Numbered from the stretch's first letter, positions 1 to 8,528 are shown. The stretch is 64,000 nucleotides of DNA from Bacillus sp. UNC41MFS5 (GCF_000686805.1 NZ_KK366017.1:434001-498000); one strand, 5' to 3'. Numbers and translations: made by a program. Notes: generated by a model from the sequence alone, not told the origin.

Positions 1-1123
1 CTGCAATATAACCAAGGCCCACAGAACCAATTGCCCCCATTCCAAATGCAAGGCCAACTGTTAATCCTGACATCGTCCCAATTTTACCTGGGACTAATTC
101 TTGAGCGTATACTACCGTAACTGAGAAACTAGTCATTAAGATAAATCCAGTCATAATCAGGAAAATAAACGCCAGAGTGGGCGGTGCATATGGAATTAAA
201 ATAGAAAAGGGAACGGTCGCTAACATTGAGATAGAAATGATGGTTTTCTTTCCAAAACGATCTGAAAGTGGACCTCCGAAAAAAGTACCGACTGCGCCCG
301 AAACTAAAAAAGCGAAGAGGAAGAGCTGAGACTGTTTAATCGTTAAGGAATATTCCTTAATTGCATAAAAAGTATAAAAATTTGTAATCCCAGAAGTATA
401 CCAAGTTCTTGCAAAGATTAATAACAGAATAAAAACTAATGTAGTTTTTACTTCTTTCGTTAACCCTGTATTCGTTCCTGCACTAGATTTCTTTTTCTTT
501 ACTACATTTGGAGAAACTAATAATCTCTGATTATACCAATTAGCGATATAGACCAATAAGATTACCGCAAGTGCAGCTACAACCGTAAACCAGGAAGCCC
601 CAATTTGCCCCAGTGGAACTAATATTAACGCTGTAATTAAAGGGGCTAATGCCTGCCCTGTGTTACCGCCGACCTGATATATTGATTGAGCCAATCCACG
701 GCGATTTCCCGCTGCCATATAGGCAACTCTAGAACCTTCTGGATGAAATACTGCTGACCCAAGACCGATGAAAAGAACTGATAGTACGATCAATCCAAAG
801 CTTGAAGCAAATCCTAATCCAAGAATACCGACTAAAGTGAAAGTGAGCCCAACCGGCAGTGCATAGGGCAATGGTTTTTTGTCGGTAAAAAATCCAACAA
901 TAGGTTGCATAACGGACGAAACCATATTTAAGGAAAAAGCAATTATCCCAAGTTGAGTGAAACTCAGTCCCATTGATTTTTCCAGAATAGGAAACATTGC
1001 AGGGACGACAGCCTGAATGGCGTCATTTAATAAATGGCATAATCCAATAATAAATAAAATTTTATACATGGTTGCTTCAGAAGTATTGGGTGTGCGTGAT
1101 GGTAAAACTGCTTGTTGACTCAT
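1..1123 (-). CDS. MFS transporter, fosmidomycin-resistance (Fsr) type, 3' end cut off
   Basis: The reading frame starts with ATG at 1123 and runs off the left edge, giving about 374 visible residues. It has many hydrophobic helices and major-facilitator features. The N-terminal helix carries GLCHLLNDAIQAVVPAMFP, the pattern of the Fsr subgroup of drug/H+ antiporters. A hydrophilic loop rich in KKKK lies near residue 210, between the two six-helix halves. An in-frame ATG at 1129 abuts the Shine-Dalgarno AGAAGGG, so 1123 is better spaced. The promoter side holds a 20-bp dyad at 1148-1167, suggesting repression by a dimeric regulator. The substrate is inferred from family only. Confidence 0.85.
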   Translation of the reverse strand, partial: MSQQAVLPSRTPNTSEATMYKILFIIGLCHLLNDAIQAVVPAMFPILEKSMGLSFTQLGIIAFSLNMVSSVMQPIVGFFTDKKPLPYALPVGLTFTLVGILGLGFASSFGLIVLSVLFIGLGSAVFHPEGSRVAYMAAGNRRGLAQSIYQVGGNTGQALAPLITALILVPLGQIGASWFTVVAALAVILLVYIANWYNQRLLVSPNVVKKKKSSAGTNTGLTKEVKTTLVFILLLIFARTWYTSGITNFYTFYAIKEYSLTIKQSQLFLFAFLVSGAVGTFFGGPLSDRFGKKTIISISMLATVPFSILIPYAPPTLAFIFLIMTGFILMTSFSVTVVYAQELVPGKIGTMSGLTVGLAFGMGAIGSVGLGYIA

Positions 1124-1147
1124 AAACATCCCTTCTTTATTAAAGTA

Positions 1148-1167
1148 GTTAGTAAATATTTGCTAAC
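1148..1167. promoter_or_regulatory. 20-bp near-perfect dyad upstream of the MFS gene
   Basis: The sequence GTTAGTAAATATTTGCTAAC is an inverted repeat with 9 of 10 paired positions. It lies 25 bp upstream of the ATG at 1123. Size and placement fit an operator for a TetR- or MarR-type repressor. The regulator is unknown and is not adjacent in the visible sequence. Confidence 0.45.
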
Positions 1168-1250
1168 CTTATTTTACTATCGAATGAAGGAAATAAGAAA
1201 TATTAATTCTTTATTCAATAAAAATTCTTATCTCTTCTTTGTTGGGTAAA

Positions 1251-1279
1251 TTGACAACTCGTCAAAAATTTTTTATAAT
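1251..1279 (+). promoter_or_regulatory. Consensus sigma-A promoter of mhqR
   Basis: A perfect -35 TTGACA (1251-1256) and a perfect -10 TATAAT (1274-1279) are separated by 17 bp. The operator-like palindrome at 1281-1296 covers the expected transcription start. The promoter drives the MarR-family gene that starts at 1539. Confidence 0.8.
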
Positions 1280-1280
1280 A

Positions 1281-1296
1281 ATCTTGAAATCAAGAT
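1281..1296. promoter_or_regulatory. MhqR-like operator palindrome
   Basis: ATCTTGAAATCAAGAT has 7-bp arms around a 2-bp centre. It resembles the ATCTCGAATTCGAGAT-type operator recalled for B. subtilis MhqR. It begins 2 bp after the -10 box, where a bound repressor would block transcription. Autoregulation of the downstream repressor is the simplest reading; it is inferred. Confidence 0.6.
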
Positions 1297-1344
1297 ATTT
1301 ATAAGATCCGGTCTCTTATATAGATAAAATTATTTTATAATATA

Positions 1345-1515
1345 GGCTGTGTTATTTTTGGCACTCTGTTGATTGGAGTGGAGGGCACGAAGACTCCTGC
1401 GGGAGTACGGGGCAGGGGAGACCCCGCAGGAGCAAAGCGACGAGGAGGCTCCCCGGCACGCCCGTGGAAAGCGAAGTGCCTGGAACGGAAGTCAACAGAC
1501 AAGTTTAACACAGAC
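1345..1515. repeat. Dispersed hairpin repeat, GC-rich, with terminal inverted repeats
   Basis: The ends CTGTGTTA (1347-1354) and TAACACAG (1506-1513) are inverted copies. Nested inside are TGTTGA/TCAACA (1367-1372, 1492-1497), GGCAC/GTGCC (1384-1388, 1476-1480) and a perfect 10-bp stem CTCCTGCGGG/CCCGCAGGAG (1394-1403, 1423-1432). The block is much more GC-rich than its surroundings. It resembles a non-coding palindromic repeat that I recall seeing in many copies in Bacillus genomes. It carries no transposase. It lies between the mhqR promoter and gene, so it would be transcribed as a structured leader. Confidence 0.75.
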
Positions 1516-1538
1516 AATAATTAAAGGATGAGTTTTTT

Positions 1539-1979
1539 ATGGAAAATAATTCAACTGCTAATTCATTAAAGCTTTTTATCGTCCTTTCAAGAGCATATAA
1601 AGCTATTAACGAACATGTAAATAAAGTAATCCAGGCTAACGGGTTAAACCCTACGGAATTTGCCGTTCTGGAACTTCTGTATCATAAGGGTGACCAGCCC
1701 ATGCAGCAAATTGGCGGGAAAATCTTGCTTGCAAGTGGGAGTATAACTTACGTGGTCGACAAGCTAGAACAAAAAGGGATGTTAAGAAGAATTGCCTGTC
1801 CGAAAGATCGCCGTGTCACTTACGCACAAATCACAGAAGACGGGAAAAAATTTATTCAGGATATTTTCCCTGAACATGCAGAGCAAATCAATAATCTCAT
1901 GTCATCGCTTGGTGAATCTGAAAAACTAGAGGCGATTGACTTGTTAAAAAAACTGGGAATCCCTGCTGGTAAATTCTAA
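1539..1979 (+). CDS. mhqR: MarR-family repressor, MhqR-like
   Basis: This 146-residue winged-helix protein has the MarR layout. It closely resembles B. subtilis MhqR, the repressor of quinone and azo-compound detoxification genes, notably in LNPTEFAVLELLYHKGDQP (recognition region, about residues 36-54) and the wing segment CPKDRRVTYAQIT (about 86-98). The start ATG follows AAAGGATGA. A strong promoter, an operator palindrome and a long repeat lie upstream, suggesting autoregulation. An azoreductase gene, a typical MhqR target, lies at 11687, but I saw no matching operator there. Confidence 0.85.
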   Translation: MENNSTANSLKLFIVLSRAYKAINEHVNKVIQANGLNPTEFAVLELLYHKGDQPMQQIGGKILLASGSITYVVDKLEQKGMLRRIACPKDRRVTYAQITEDGKKFIQDIFPEHAEQINNLMSSLGESEKLEAIDLLKKLGIPAGKF

Positions 1980-2006
1980 TACGGCCATTTGGTCGTATTT
2001 TTTTTG
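1978..2006 (+). terminator. Rho-independent terminator of mhqR
   Basis: Stem AATACGGCC/GGTCGTATT with a 4-nt loop is followed by a run of T. It overlaps the mhqR stop codon. Confidence 0.8.
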
Positions 2007-2075
2007 TTGTCAGGAATGTTAGCCGATAGTATATAATATAATTAGGTTGGAATATTTTACAAAGGGGTTGTTTCG

Positions 2076-3770
2076 ATGGGGTTTGAAAACTATACATACA
2101 TACGACCAAATTTAGAAGAAGTAACAGAAAACTTTAATTCTGCAATTGAGAATTTGAAAAATGCAGCTACACTAGAAGAACAAAACGCGGTAATGAATGA
2201 AATTAATAAACTAAGAAATGACTTAGGGACTATGTTTAACCTTTGTTATATCCGTCATTCAATTGACACGAATGATGAATTTTACAAGGAAGAACAGGAT
2301 TATATGGATGAAATTCAACCTGAAGTTGAAGGGTTAGTGACAAAGTATTATCAAGTACTGGTTGATTCTAAGTTCCGGCCTCAACTAGAAGCAAAATGGG
2401 GGAAACAGCTTTTTGCCCTTGCCGAAGGACAGTTGAAGACATTCAAACCGGAAATTGTTCCTTTACTTCAGAAAGAAAATCGGTTGTCAACCGAATATAC
2501 GAAGCTAATGGCATCTGCAAAGATTGATTTCGAAGGGGAAGAAAGAACTCTAGCCCAATTAGAGCCGTTCGCTCAATCAACTGACAGAGAAATGAGAAAA
2601 AGAGCAAATGAAGCGAAATTTGGCTTTATGGTTGAACATGAAGCAGAGTTTGATCGCATTTTTGATGACCTTGTTAAAGTAAGGACTGAAATCGCTCAGA
2701 AACTTGGTTTTAAGAACTTTGTTGAACTTGGTTATTATCGAATGATGAGAACCGATTACAATGCAGAAATGGTTGCCAATTTCCGTAATCAAGTTAAGGA
2801 ATATATTGTTCCAATTGCAACAAAATTAAAGGTGCGCCAACAGGAAAGAATCGGTCTCGATAAGCTTAAATATTACGACGAATCTTTTAATTTTCAAACT
2901 GGAAACGCCACTCCAAAGGGCACTCCGGAATGGATTATTGAAAATGGGCAGCAAATGTATGAGGACCTTTCACAAGAAACTGGAGCATTTTTTCAATTTA
3001 TGCAAGAAAATAATTTGATGGATCTTGTGGCGAAGAAGGGAAAAGCCGGCGGTGGCTATTGTACTTTTATTGAAAATTATAAAGCACCTTTCATTTTTTC
3101 AAATTTCAACGGTACATCTGGAGATATTGATGTTCTAACACATGAGGCTGGTCATGCATTCCAAGTTTATTCGAGTCGTCAATTTGAGATTCCTGAATAT
3201 GCTTGGCCAACATACGAGGCATGTGAAATTCATTCAATGAGTATGGAATTTTTCACTTGGCCATGGATGGATTTGTTCTTTAAGGAAGACACCGATAAGT
3301 ACAAGTTTTCTCATCTAAGTGATGCCCTGTTATTCCTGCCTTATGGGGTTTCCGTTGATGAATTCCAACATTGGGTCTATGAAAACCCAGAAGCTACACC
3401 AAAAGAGCGAAAGCTTCAATGGCGTGAAATTGAGAAAAAGTACTTACCTCATAAAGATTACGACGGAAATGAATACCTAGAAAATGGCGGCTTCTGGCAG
3501 CGTCAAGGCCATATCTATAATTCACCGTTTTACTACATTGATTATACACTTGCGCAAATTTGTGCCTTTCAATTCTGGAAGCGCTCCAGAGATAATCAAG
3601 AGGAAGCATGGGCAGACTATGTGAAGCTATGCAAATTAGGCGGTAGTATGTCATTTACTAAGTTAGTTGAAGCGGCGAATTTAATCTCGCCATTTGAGGC
3701 TGGTTGTGTGGAATCGGTAGTGGGTGTGATTGAAAATTGGTTAAACTCTGTAGATGATAAAAATCTATAA
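2076..3770 (+). CDS. M3-family oligoendopeptidase
   Basis: This 564-residue cytosolic zinc metallopeptidase should cleave short peptides. The HExxH zinc site is in LTHEAGHAFQVY (about residue 355), followed by a downstream Glu in EACEIHSMSMEFF that fits the third ligand. Length and motifs match the Pz-peptidase A/PepF-related branch of M3 rather than the longer B. subtilis PepF. The start ATG follows AAAGGGG. It is a single gene with its own terminator facing clpE. Confidence 0.9.
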   Translation: MGFENYTYIRPNLEEVTENFNSAIENLKNAATLEEQNAVMNEINKLRNDLGTMFNLCYIRHSIDTNDEFYKEEQDYMDEIQPEVEGLVTKYYQVLVDSKFRPQLEAKWGKQLFALAEGQLKTFKPEIVPLLQKENRLSTEYTKLMASAKIDFEGEERTLAQLEPFAQSTDREMRKRANEAKFGFMVEHEAEFDRIFDDLVKVRTEIAQKLGFKNFVELGYYRMMRTDYNAEMVANFRNQVKEYIVPIATKLKVRQQERIGLDKLKYYDESFNFQTGNATPKGTPEWIIENGQQMYEDLSQETGAFFQFMQENNLMDLVAKKGKAGGGYCTFIENYKAPFIFSNFNGTSGDIDVLTHEAGHAFQVYSSRQFEIPEYAWPTYEACEIHSMSMEFFTWPWMDLFFKEDTDKYKFSHLSDALLFLPYGVSVDEFQHWVYENPEATPKERKLQWREIEKKYLPHKDYDGNEYLENGGFWQRQGHIYNSPFYYIDYTLAQICAFQFWKRSRDNQEEAWADYVKLCKLGGSMSFTKLVEAANLISPFEAGCVESVVGVIENWLNSVDDKNL

Positions 3771-3773
3771 ATA

Positions 3774-3819
3774 AAAAAAGCGAAGCCAGTCTAGAATTTC
3801 TAGAATGGCCTCGCTTTTA
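3774..3819. terminator. Bidirectional terminator between the M3 peptidase gene and clpE
   Basis: A long stem pairs AAAGCGA, GCCA and TCTAGA with TCTAGA, TGGC and TCGCTTT, with two mismatches. A-rich and T-rich flanks serve both convergent genes. Confidence 0.85.
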
Positions 3820-3820
3820 T

Positions 3821-5974
3821 TTATTTAACCACAGTAACATGAGAAACAACTTTTAGCTCATCTTCTTCAACAATAGCAGTTAATCTTGTAACCTCTGGCT
3901 GCTCTAAGATAAAATCCGCTATTTTATCTTCAAGCTGCTCTTGGATGACACGGCGGAGAGGGCGTGCCCCGAAAGCTGGATGGTATCCAAGCCTTGCAAG
4001 TTTTTCTCTTGCTTCTTGGGTCACCGTTAATTCAATCTTTTGTTCCGTAAGCGTTTCTTGTAATTCATTAATCATTAAATCGACAATATAAAGGATATGC
4101 TCTTTGCCTAGTGAATTAAACTCAATGATACTGTCGAAGCGATTCAAGAATTCAGGTTTAAAGAAAGTGCCAAGTGAGTCAAGGATACTAGCTTCTTCAA
4201 TCGCCTCGTTTGTACCGAATCCAACATGGACGGTCTTGTGGCCCACGCCAGCATTGCTTGTCATAATGATTACGGAATCCTTAAAGCTGACAATTCTTCC
4301 TTGACTATCCGTCAGGCGCCCATCCTCAAGAATTTGCAGGAAAAGATGTTGAACATCTGGATGTGCCTTTTCAATTTCATCTAATAGAATAATGTTGTAA
4401 GGGTTTCTGCGTACTTTTTCTGTTAGCTGTCCTGCTTCTTCGTGACCTACATAGCCAGGAGGTGAGCCAATCAATTTAGAGATACTATGTTTTTCCATGT
4501 ATTCACTCATATCAAGGCGAATCATCGAATCCTTAGAGCCAAATAGTTCTACGGCAAGTGTTTTAGTTAATTCTGTTTTACCAACTCCGGTTGGTCCAAC
4601 AAATAAGAAGGAACCGATTGGACGATGTTTTGATTTTAAGCCGGCACGACTGCGTCTAATTGCTTTAGCTACTTTTTTTGCAGCTGTTTCCTGGCCGATA
4701 ACCTTAGATTTTAGATTCTCTTCTAAAGATTTCATTTTTAACTGTTCATCTTGTTGTAGCTTTCCAACTGGAATACCTGTTTTTTCTTCGATGATTTCTT
4801 GGATATGAGATACATCCACAAGGGGTCTCTCCATACCTGAAACCATATTTAATGCTTTTTCAATTTTGGCTTCTTCATCGCGAAGAGTAGCTGCCTTTTC
4901 ATAATTCTCGTTTTTCAGTGCCTCTTCTTTTTCAACACCAATCTCTTTTAAGCGCTGTTCAATTTGTTCATTGTTTTGATAATCTGAAATAAGATTTAAT
5001 TTTGAACCAGCTTCATCCAGCAAATCAATGGCCTTGTCAGGTAAGAAGCGGTCCTGGATATATCGATGTGACAATTGAACACAGGCAAGAATCGCTTGAT
5101 CGGAATAGGTCACTTGGTGATAATCTTCATATTTCTTTTGTATCCCTTTTAAAATATCAATTGCAGCCTCTGGTGTTGGTTCAAGAACTTGAACGGGCTG
5201 GAAGCGTCGTTCTAAAGCGGAATCTTTTTCGATTTGTCGATACTCTTTAAGTGTGGTTGCACCAACCACTTGAAGCTCACCGCGGGCCAGGGCAGGTTTT
5301 AAGATATTTCCTGCATCCATTGAACCCTCAGCGGAGCCAGCACCGACAAGTAGGTGAATTTCATCGATGAAAAGAATAATATTTTTCCGGGCTTGTAATT
5401 CTGAAATGAGTTGTTTCATTCTCTCTTCAAATTGACCGCGGATTCCTGTATTGGCAACAAGGGAAGCGACGTCCAATAAATATACCTCTTTATTACGTAA
5501 TTTGCCGGGAACATCTCCTTCTGCAATCTTCTGTGCAAGACCCTCAGCAATCGCCGTTTTTCCGACTCCTGGTTCACCAATTAATACTGGATTATTCTTA
5601 TTCCGTCTATTTAGAATTTCGATGACACGCTTTACTTCTCCATCGCGGCCAATAACAGGATCAATTAAACCTGCTTTGGCCATTTGAGTTAAATTTCGTC
5701 CAAATTGATCAATAAAACCACTATGTCCGCTTTTTCTCCCAGGTTGTGTAACAGGTTGACTGCTGTCATCCTTACCAGGGGTTGTATTAGACATGAAAAA
5801 GTTTTCAAATGGGAAACCTTGGAAATTGCTTATATTTTGACCAAATCCGGCTCCAAGGGTTTGCGTTTCTTTTAAATAACATTCATGACAGAGTTTGATT
5901 TCCTTACGCTGTCCATTAATTATCATGTTTAATTGTATGTTTGCATTATTCTCATTACATTGTTGACAAAGCAT
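3821..5974 (-). CDS. clpE: ATP-dependent Clp ATPase ClpE
   Basis: This 717-residue Hsp100 unfoldase probably works with ClpP on misfolded proteins after heat stress. The N-terminal zinc finger has CxxC pairs (CQQC at 3-6 and CHEC near 29-32), the hallmark of ClpE. Two AAA+ modules follow with Walker A motifs GEPGVGKTA and GPTGVGKTE, separated by a UVR-like coiled region (about 325-360). The C-terminal sequence [11 protein letters not shown] is typical of Clp ATPases. B. subtilis ClpE has 699 residues. The promoter carries two CtsR boxes. Confidence 0.97.
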   Translation of the reverse strand: MLCQQCNENNANIQLNMIINGQRKEIKLCHECYLKETQTLGAGFGQNISNFQGFPFENFFMSNTTPGKDDSSQPVTQPGRKSGHSGFIDQFGRNLTQMAKAGLIDPVIGRDGEVKRVIEILNRRNKNNPVLIGEPGVGKTAIAEGLAQKIAEGDVPGKLRNKEVYLLDVASLVANTGIRGQFEERMKQLISELQARKNIILFIDEIHLLVGAGSAEGSMDAGNILKPALARGELQVVGATTLKEYRQIEKDSALERRFQPVQVLEPTPEAAIDILKGIQKKYEDYHQVTYSDQAILACVQLSHRYIQDRFLPDKAIDLLDEAGSKLNLISDYQNNEQIEQRLKEIGVEKEEALKNENYEKAATLRDEEAKIEKALNMVSGMERPLVDVSHIQEIIEEKTGIPVGKLQQDEQLKMKSLEENLKSKVIGQETAAKKVAKAIRRSRAGLKSKHRPIGSFLFVGPTGVGKTELTKTLAVELFGSKDSMIRLDMSEYMEKHSISKLIGSPPGYVGHEEAGQLTEKVRRNPYNIILLDEIEKAHPDVQHLFLQILEDGRLTDSQGRIVSFKDSVIIMTSNAGVGHKTVHVGFGTNEAIEEASILDSLGTFFKPEFLNRFDSIIEFNSLGKEHILYIVDLMINELQETLTEQKIELTVTQEAREKLARLGYHPAFGARPLRRVIQEQLEDKIADFILEQPEVTRLTAIVEEDELKVVSHVTVVK

Positions 5975-6018
5975 AAGTAAATACCCTCCTATTAAAAAAT
6001 TAAATTTTATAGTTTGAC

Positions 6019-6035
6019 TTTGACTATATTTGACC
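6019..6035 (-). promoter_or_regulatory. CtsR box 1 of clpE
   Basis: Read on the minus strand it is GGTCAAA-TAT-AGTCAAA, a full match to the CtsR tandem heptad. It lies just downstream of the -10 box. Another overlapping heptad is at 6013-6019. Confidence 0.85.
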
Positions 6036-6045
6036 TTATGACGAT

Positions 6046-6074
6046 AGTATACTCTGACCTTTTTTGACTTTCAA
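6046..6074 (-). promoter_or_regulatory. clpE promoter
   Basis: On the minus strand TTGAAA (6069-6074) and TATACT (6046-6051) are 17 bp apart, a good sigma-A promoter. A CtsR box fills the spacer. Confidence 0.75.
6053..6069 (-). promoter_or_regulatory. CtsR box 2 of clpE
   Basis: Minus strand AGTCAAA-AAA-GGTCAGA matches the CtsR tandem heptad with one mismatch. It sits between -35 and -10, so binding would exclude RNA polymerase. Confidence 0.8.
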
Positions 6075-6129
6075 GTGATTTGTTTTGGTAATGCTTTCTA
6101 ATTAAGGAAAAAAGCTCGTCTTTGTTTGT

Positions 6130-6156
6130 CCTTATCATCATATATTGATGATAAGG
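6130..6156 (+). promoter_or_regulatory. Perfect hairpin overlapping the ykvI Shine-Dalgarno
   Basis: An 11-bp perfect inverted repeat, CCTTATCATCA / TGATGATAAGG, has the 5-nt loop TATAT. Its 3' arm includes the AAGG of the Shine-Dalgarno AAGGAGG (6153-6159). In RNA it would partly sequester the ribosome-binding site; in DNA it could be an operator. Confidence 0.55.
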
Positions 6157-6166
6157 AGGAGATGAT

Positions 6167-7216
6167 GTGAAGAGGGAATGGACACAAGCATTTCAAATAG
6201 CTGCAGTCTATGTAGGGACTGTAGTAGGGGCTGGCTTCGCCACGGGAAAAGAAATCGTTGAATTTTTTTCACGGTTTGGTTTCTTTGGCTTAATAAGTAT
6301 AATAATGAGCGGATATCTCTTTATTTCATTGGGGTCGAAACTAATGAGAATGGCTGCACATATAAATGCAAAATCCTATCAAGAGTTTAATGAGTATTTA
6401 TTTGGCAAATGGCCAAGTCGTGTCATTAATATCTTTATGCTTTTTATGCTTCTTGGAGTTAGTGCAGTTATGCTTTCAGGAGCCGGGGCCGTGTTTGAGG
6501 AACAGTTAGGTTTGCCGAAAGCAGCCGGCGTTTTCTTGACCATTTTTTTATCCTTTTTGGTCATGTTAGTTGGAACAAAAGGTCTTTTTGCAGTTAATAC
6601 GTTTGTTGTTCCTCTTATGATAACTTTCAGCCTAATATTAATGCTCTTTTCAGTGCAAATGCCCCACTTTATAGATAAATTGCTATTTATTCCGCATGCG
6701 GATGATGGCTGGAGGAGTGTCATCGCCCCATTTTCGTATGTTGCATTAAATCTTGGTCTATCTCAAGCAGTTTTAGTGCCAATTGCTACTGAAGTGAAGG
6801 ATGATTGGACGATTAAATGGGGAGGAATTCTTGGAGGGGCTGCTTTAACTATAATCTTAATTGCCAGTCATTTTTCGTTAATCATGCTCCCTAGTTTAGA
6901 AATATATAACATCCCAATGGCCATTGTCATGAAAAATTTAGCTCCTTTTTTATTTTGGATTTTTGTTCTCGTTATTTATGGAGAAATTTTCACCTCTGTG
7001 ATTGGAAATGTCTTTGGACTCGATCGGCAGTTAAAACAATACTCGTCTATTCCGACAATCCTATCTGTAACGCTCATTTTTGTTGTTTCTTATCTGATCA
7101 GCCTTGTAAATTATGGTACGCTGCTCTCCTATTTATATCCTTTATTTGGGTATATTTGCATGATTTTTTTTGTTTTACTTTGGATAAAGCCATTACCAAC
7201 AAGTGTCAGAAAATAA
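6167..7216 (+). CDS. ykvI: YkvI-like integral membrane protein, APC-superfamily relative
   Basis: This 349-residue protein has about ten hydrophobic segments. It begins with an N-terminal GTVVGAGFATGKEIVEFF motif, a glycine-rich first helix like that of APC-type transporters. It corresponds in length and position to B. subtilis YkvI, downstream of divergent clpE; the substrate is unknown. The start is GTG at 6167 behind AAGGAGG. A perfect hairpin abuts the ribosome-binding site. The motAB genes found nearby in B. subtilis are absent here. Confidence 0.85.
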   Translation: MKREWTQAFQIAAVYVGTVVGAGFATGKEIVEFFSRFGFFGLISIIMSGYLFISLGSKLMRMAAHINAKSYQEFNEYLFGKWPSRVINIFMLFMLLGVSAVMLSGAGAVFEEQLGLPKAAGVFLTIFLSFLVMLVGTKGLFAVNTFVVPLMITFSLILMLFSVQMPHFIDKLLFIPHADDGWRSVIAPFSYVALNLGLSQAVLVPIATEVKDDWTIKWGGILGGAALTIILIASHFSLIMLPSLEIYNIPMAIVMKNLAPFLFWIFVLVIYGEIFTSVIGNVFGLDRQLKQYSSIPTILSVTLIFVVSYLISLVNYGTLLSYLYPLFGYICMIFFVLLWIKPLPTSVRK

Positions 7217-7250
7217 AAAAAGCAGTTGTTCAGGAGAGCAACTGCTTTTT
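7215..7250. terminator. Bidirectional terminator, ykvI / CPBP gene
   Basis: Stem AAAAAGCAGTTG / CAACTGCTTTTT has a loop of about 10 nt. It overlaps the stop codon of the convergent CPBP protease gene. Confidence 0.85.
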
Positions 7251-7860
7251 AATGCAAAGGTAAGAAAATAAACATCATCAAGTCAAAAATGATATGAGAA
7301 ACAATCACCAAAGGCATGCTCTTTTTCCATAGATACAGATATCCCCAAACTACACCAGAAATAAAGGCCGCAAGAACTAATAAAAATGAGCCTGCATAAA
7401 TATGGACGGAAGCGTACAGGATTGACGCTACCAAAATACTGAACCCTGGCTTAAACATCTTGCTCAATCTTTTTTGAATAAAACCTCGCCAGAAAAGTTC
7501 TTCTCCTGGGGCTGCAACTAATACAAGGGCAAGATATTGCCAAAATATTGTAGGAGCAAACCATTTATATAGGTTCTTAAGACTTGTATCATAGGGTAGA
7601 TGCAGTATCTTCATTCCACGGATCCCAAGCCAAAAGATACTATATAATATTAAACCAGTTAGTGCCCCAAGAAAAATATACTGAATAAGGGATAAGTTAT
7701 CATCCACCTCTTCTTGAAACATAGCATAAGCGATTAAGATTAGAATCGAACCAGCAAAAATATACCAAAAGATCGCTTTATCATGAAATGAAAAAAATAA
7801 AAGTATATGTGCAATAATTAAACCAATCAATATGCGCGGGTCTTGGAAGAATTTCTTCAT
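7249..7860 (-). CDS. CPBP-family intramembrane glutamic protease
   Basis: This 203-residue multi-pass membrane protein carries the conserved Abi/CPBP motifs EELFWRGFIQ (EExxxR, about residue 118) and SHIIFD near the C terminus (about 187-192). The family includes Rce1-like prenyl-protein proteases and bacteriocin self-immunity proteins. The substrate here is unknown. It has a good Shine-Dalgarno (AAAGGAGAT) before ATG. It is a stand-alone gene facing ykvI. Confidence 0.85.
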   Translation of the reverse strand: MKKFFQDPRILIGLIIAHILLFFSFHDKAIFWYIFAGSILILIAYAMFQEEVDDNLSLIQYIFLGALTGLILYSIFWLGIRGMKILHLPYDTSLKNLYKWFAPTIFWQYLALVLVAAPGEELFWRGFIQKRLSKMFKPGFSILVASILYASVHIYAGSFLLVLAAFISGVVWGYLYLWKKSMPLVIVSHIIFDLMMFIFLPLH

Positions 7861-8005
7861 TACGCGATCTCCTTTTTAGAAAACATAAAATTTATTTTAT
7901 CAAATAAGTTTTTCAAATGGAAATCATTACATCTCTAATTTTACTGTTTCGTTAGGTTAGAACATAAAGAATAGAAAAAAATAAAAAAGGAAGGGAGTGA
8001 ATGAA

Positions 8006-8125
8006 TTGAGCAAATCAAAAAGTGAACAAGAAAGAGAATGGACAGTCCGGAAACAAGATCAAAATCCACATGGAAAAGTAAAAACAAAAAAGCAATTGGC
8101 AAATGAAGCTGGAAAGGGCCAATAA
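8006..8125 (+). CDS. Small hydrophilic protein, 39 residues, unknown function
   Basis: A TTG start at 8006 follows GGAAGGGAG at good spacing. The preceding ATG at 8001 is out of frame and stops at once. The product is lysine- and glutamine-rich (ending KKQLANEAGKGQ) and has no membrane segment. A strong terminator follows 15 bp later. Composition is like that of small spore or stress proteins, but I do not recognise a family. Confidence 0.6.
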   Translation: MSKSKSEQEREWTVRKQDQNPHGKVKTKKQLANEAGKGQ

Positions 8126-8136
8126 CTAAGGTCAAA

Positions 8137-8172
8137 AAAGAAAAGGCAGCCTTAATGAGGACTGCCTTTTCT
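8137..8172. terminator. Bidirectional terminator
   Basis: Stem AAAAGGCAG / CTGCCTTTT with an inner CCT/AGG pair separates the small gene at 8006 from convergent ykvS. Confidence 0.85.
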
Positions 8173-8186
8173 AGTATTCTATTATT

Positions 8187-8375
8187 TTAATAAGCGCTTT
8201 CTTTTATAACTTTATAGTTTTTGTGATTGACAACAGTTCGCTGATCCAATTCTAAATCACGATAATTATCCATAACTGTTAGGTCGACAATGACAGAATT
8301 TTCATTTACCTTTTCAACAATCCCTTTCAAGCCACCACGGAATTCTATGATATTTCCAACTTCTGCTTTTCTCAT
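8187..8375 (-). CDS. ykvS: YkvS-like small protein (DUF2187, KOW-like)
   Basis: This 62-residue protein contains the pattern VGNIIEFRGGLKGIVEKVNENSVIVDLT, a small SH3/KOW-like beta-barrel typical of DUF2187. It matches the length and position of B. subtilis YkvS. The function is not established; KOW folds often bind RNA or ribosomes. The start ATG follows AAAGGAGAG. Confidence 0.85.
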   Translation of the reverse strand: MRKAEVGNIIEFRGGLKGIVEKVNENSVIVDLTVMDNYRDLELDQRTVVNHKNYKVIKESAY

Positions 8376-8528
8376 AATGTCTCTCTCCTTTGCCTCAAAA
8401 ACTATAAATAAAATCCAGTTAAATAACAGTTTGCACTACTTTTTTCGTTTCGTAAAGCCTTTTATTTGACAATTATGTTAATTCTTTATTAACAATATAA
8501 TTATATGAGAAAAAAGGCAACAAAAGAA

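Noticed and set aside
1335..1517. 60-codon open frame on the minus strand
   Set aside because: It lies entirely inside the palindromic repeat, has repeat-derived Pro/Arg-rich composition and no ribosome-binding site.
7249..7860. CPBP protease as a bacteriocin immunity gene
   Set aside because: No bacteriocin precursor, ABC exporter or processing partner is nearby, so only the family assignment is supported.
8466..8501. TTGACA and TATAAT before the gene at 8626 as one promoter
   Set aside because: The spacing is 24 bp, too long for sigma-A; only the -10 may be real.
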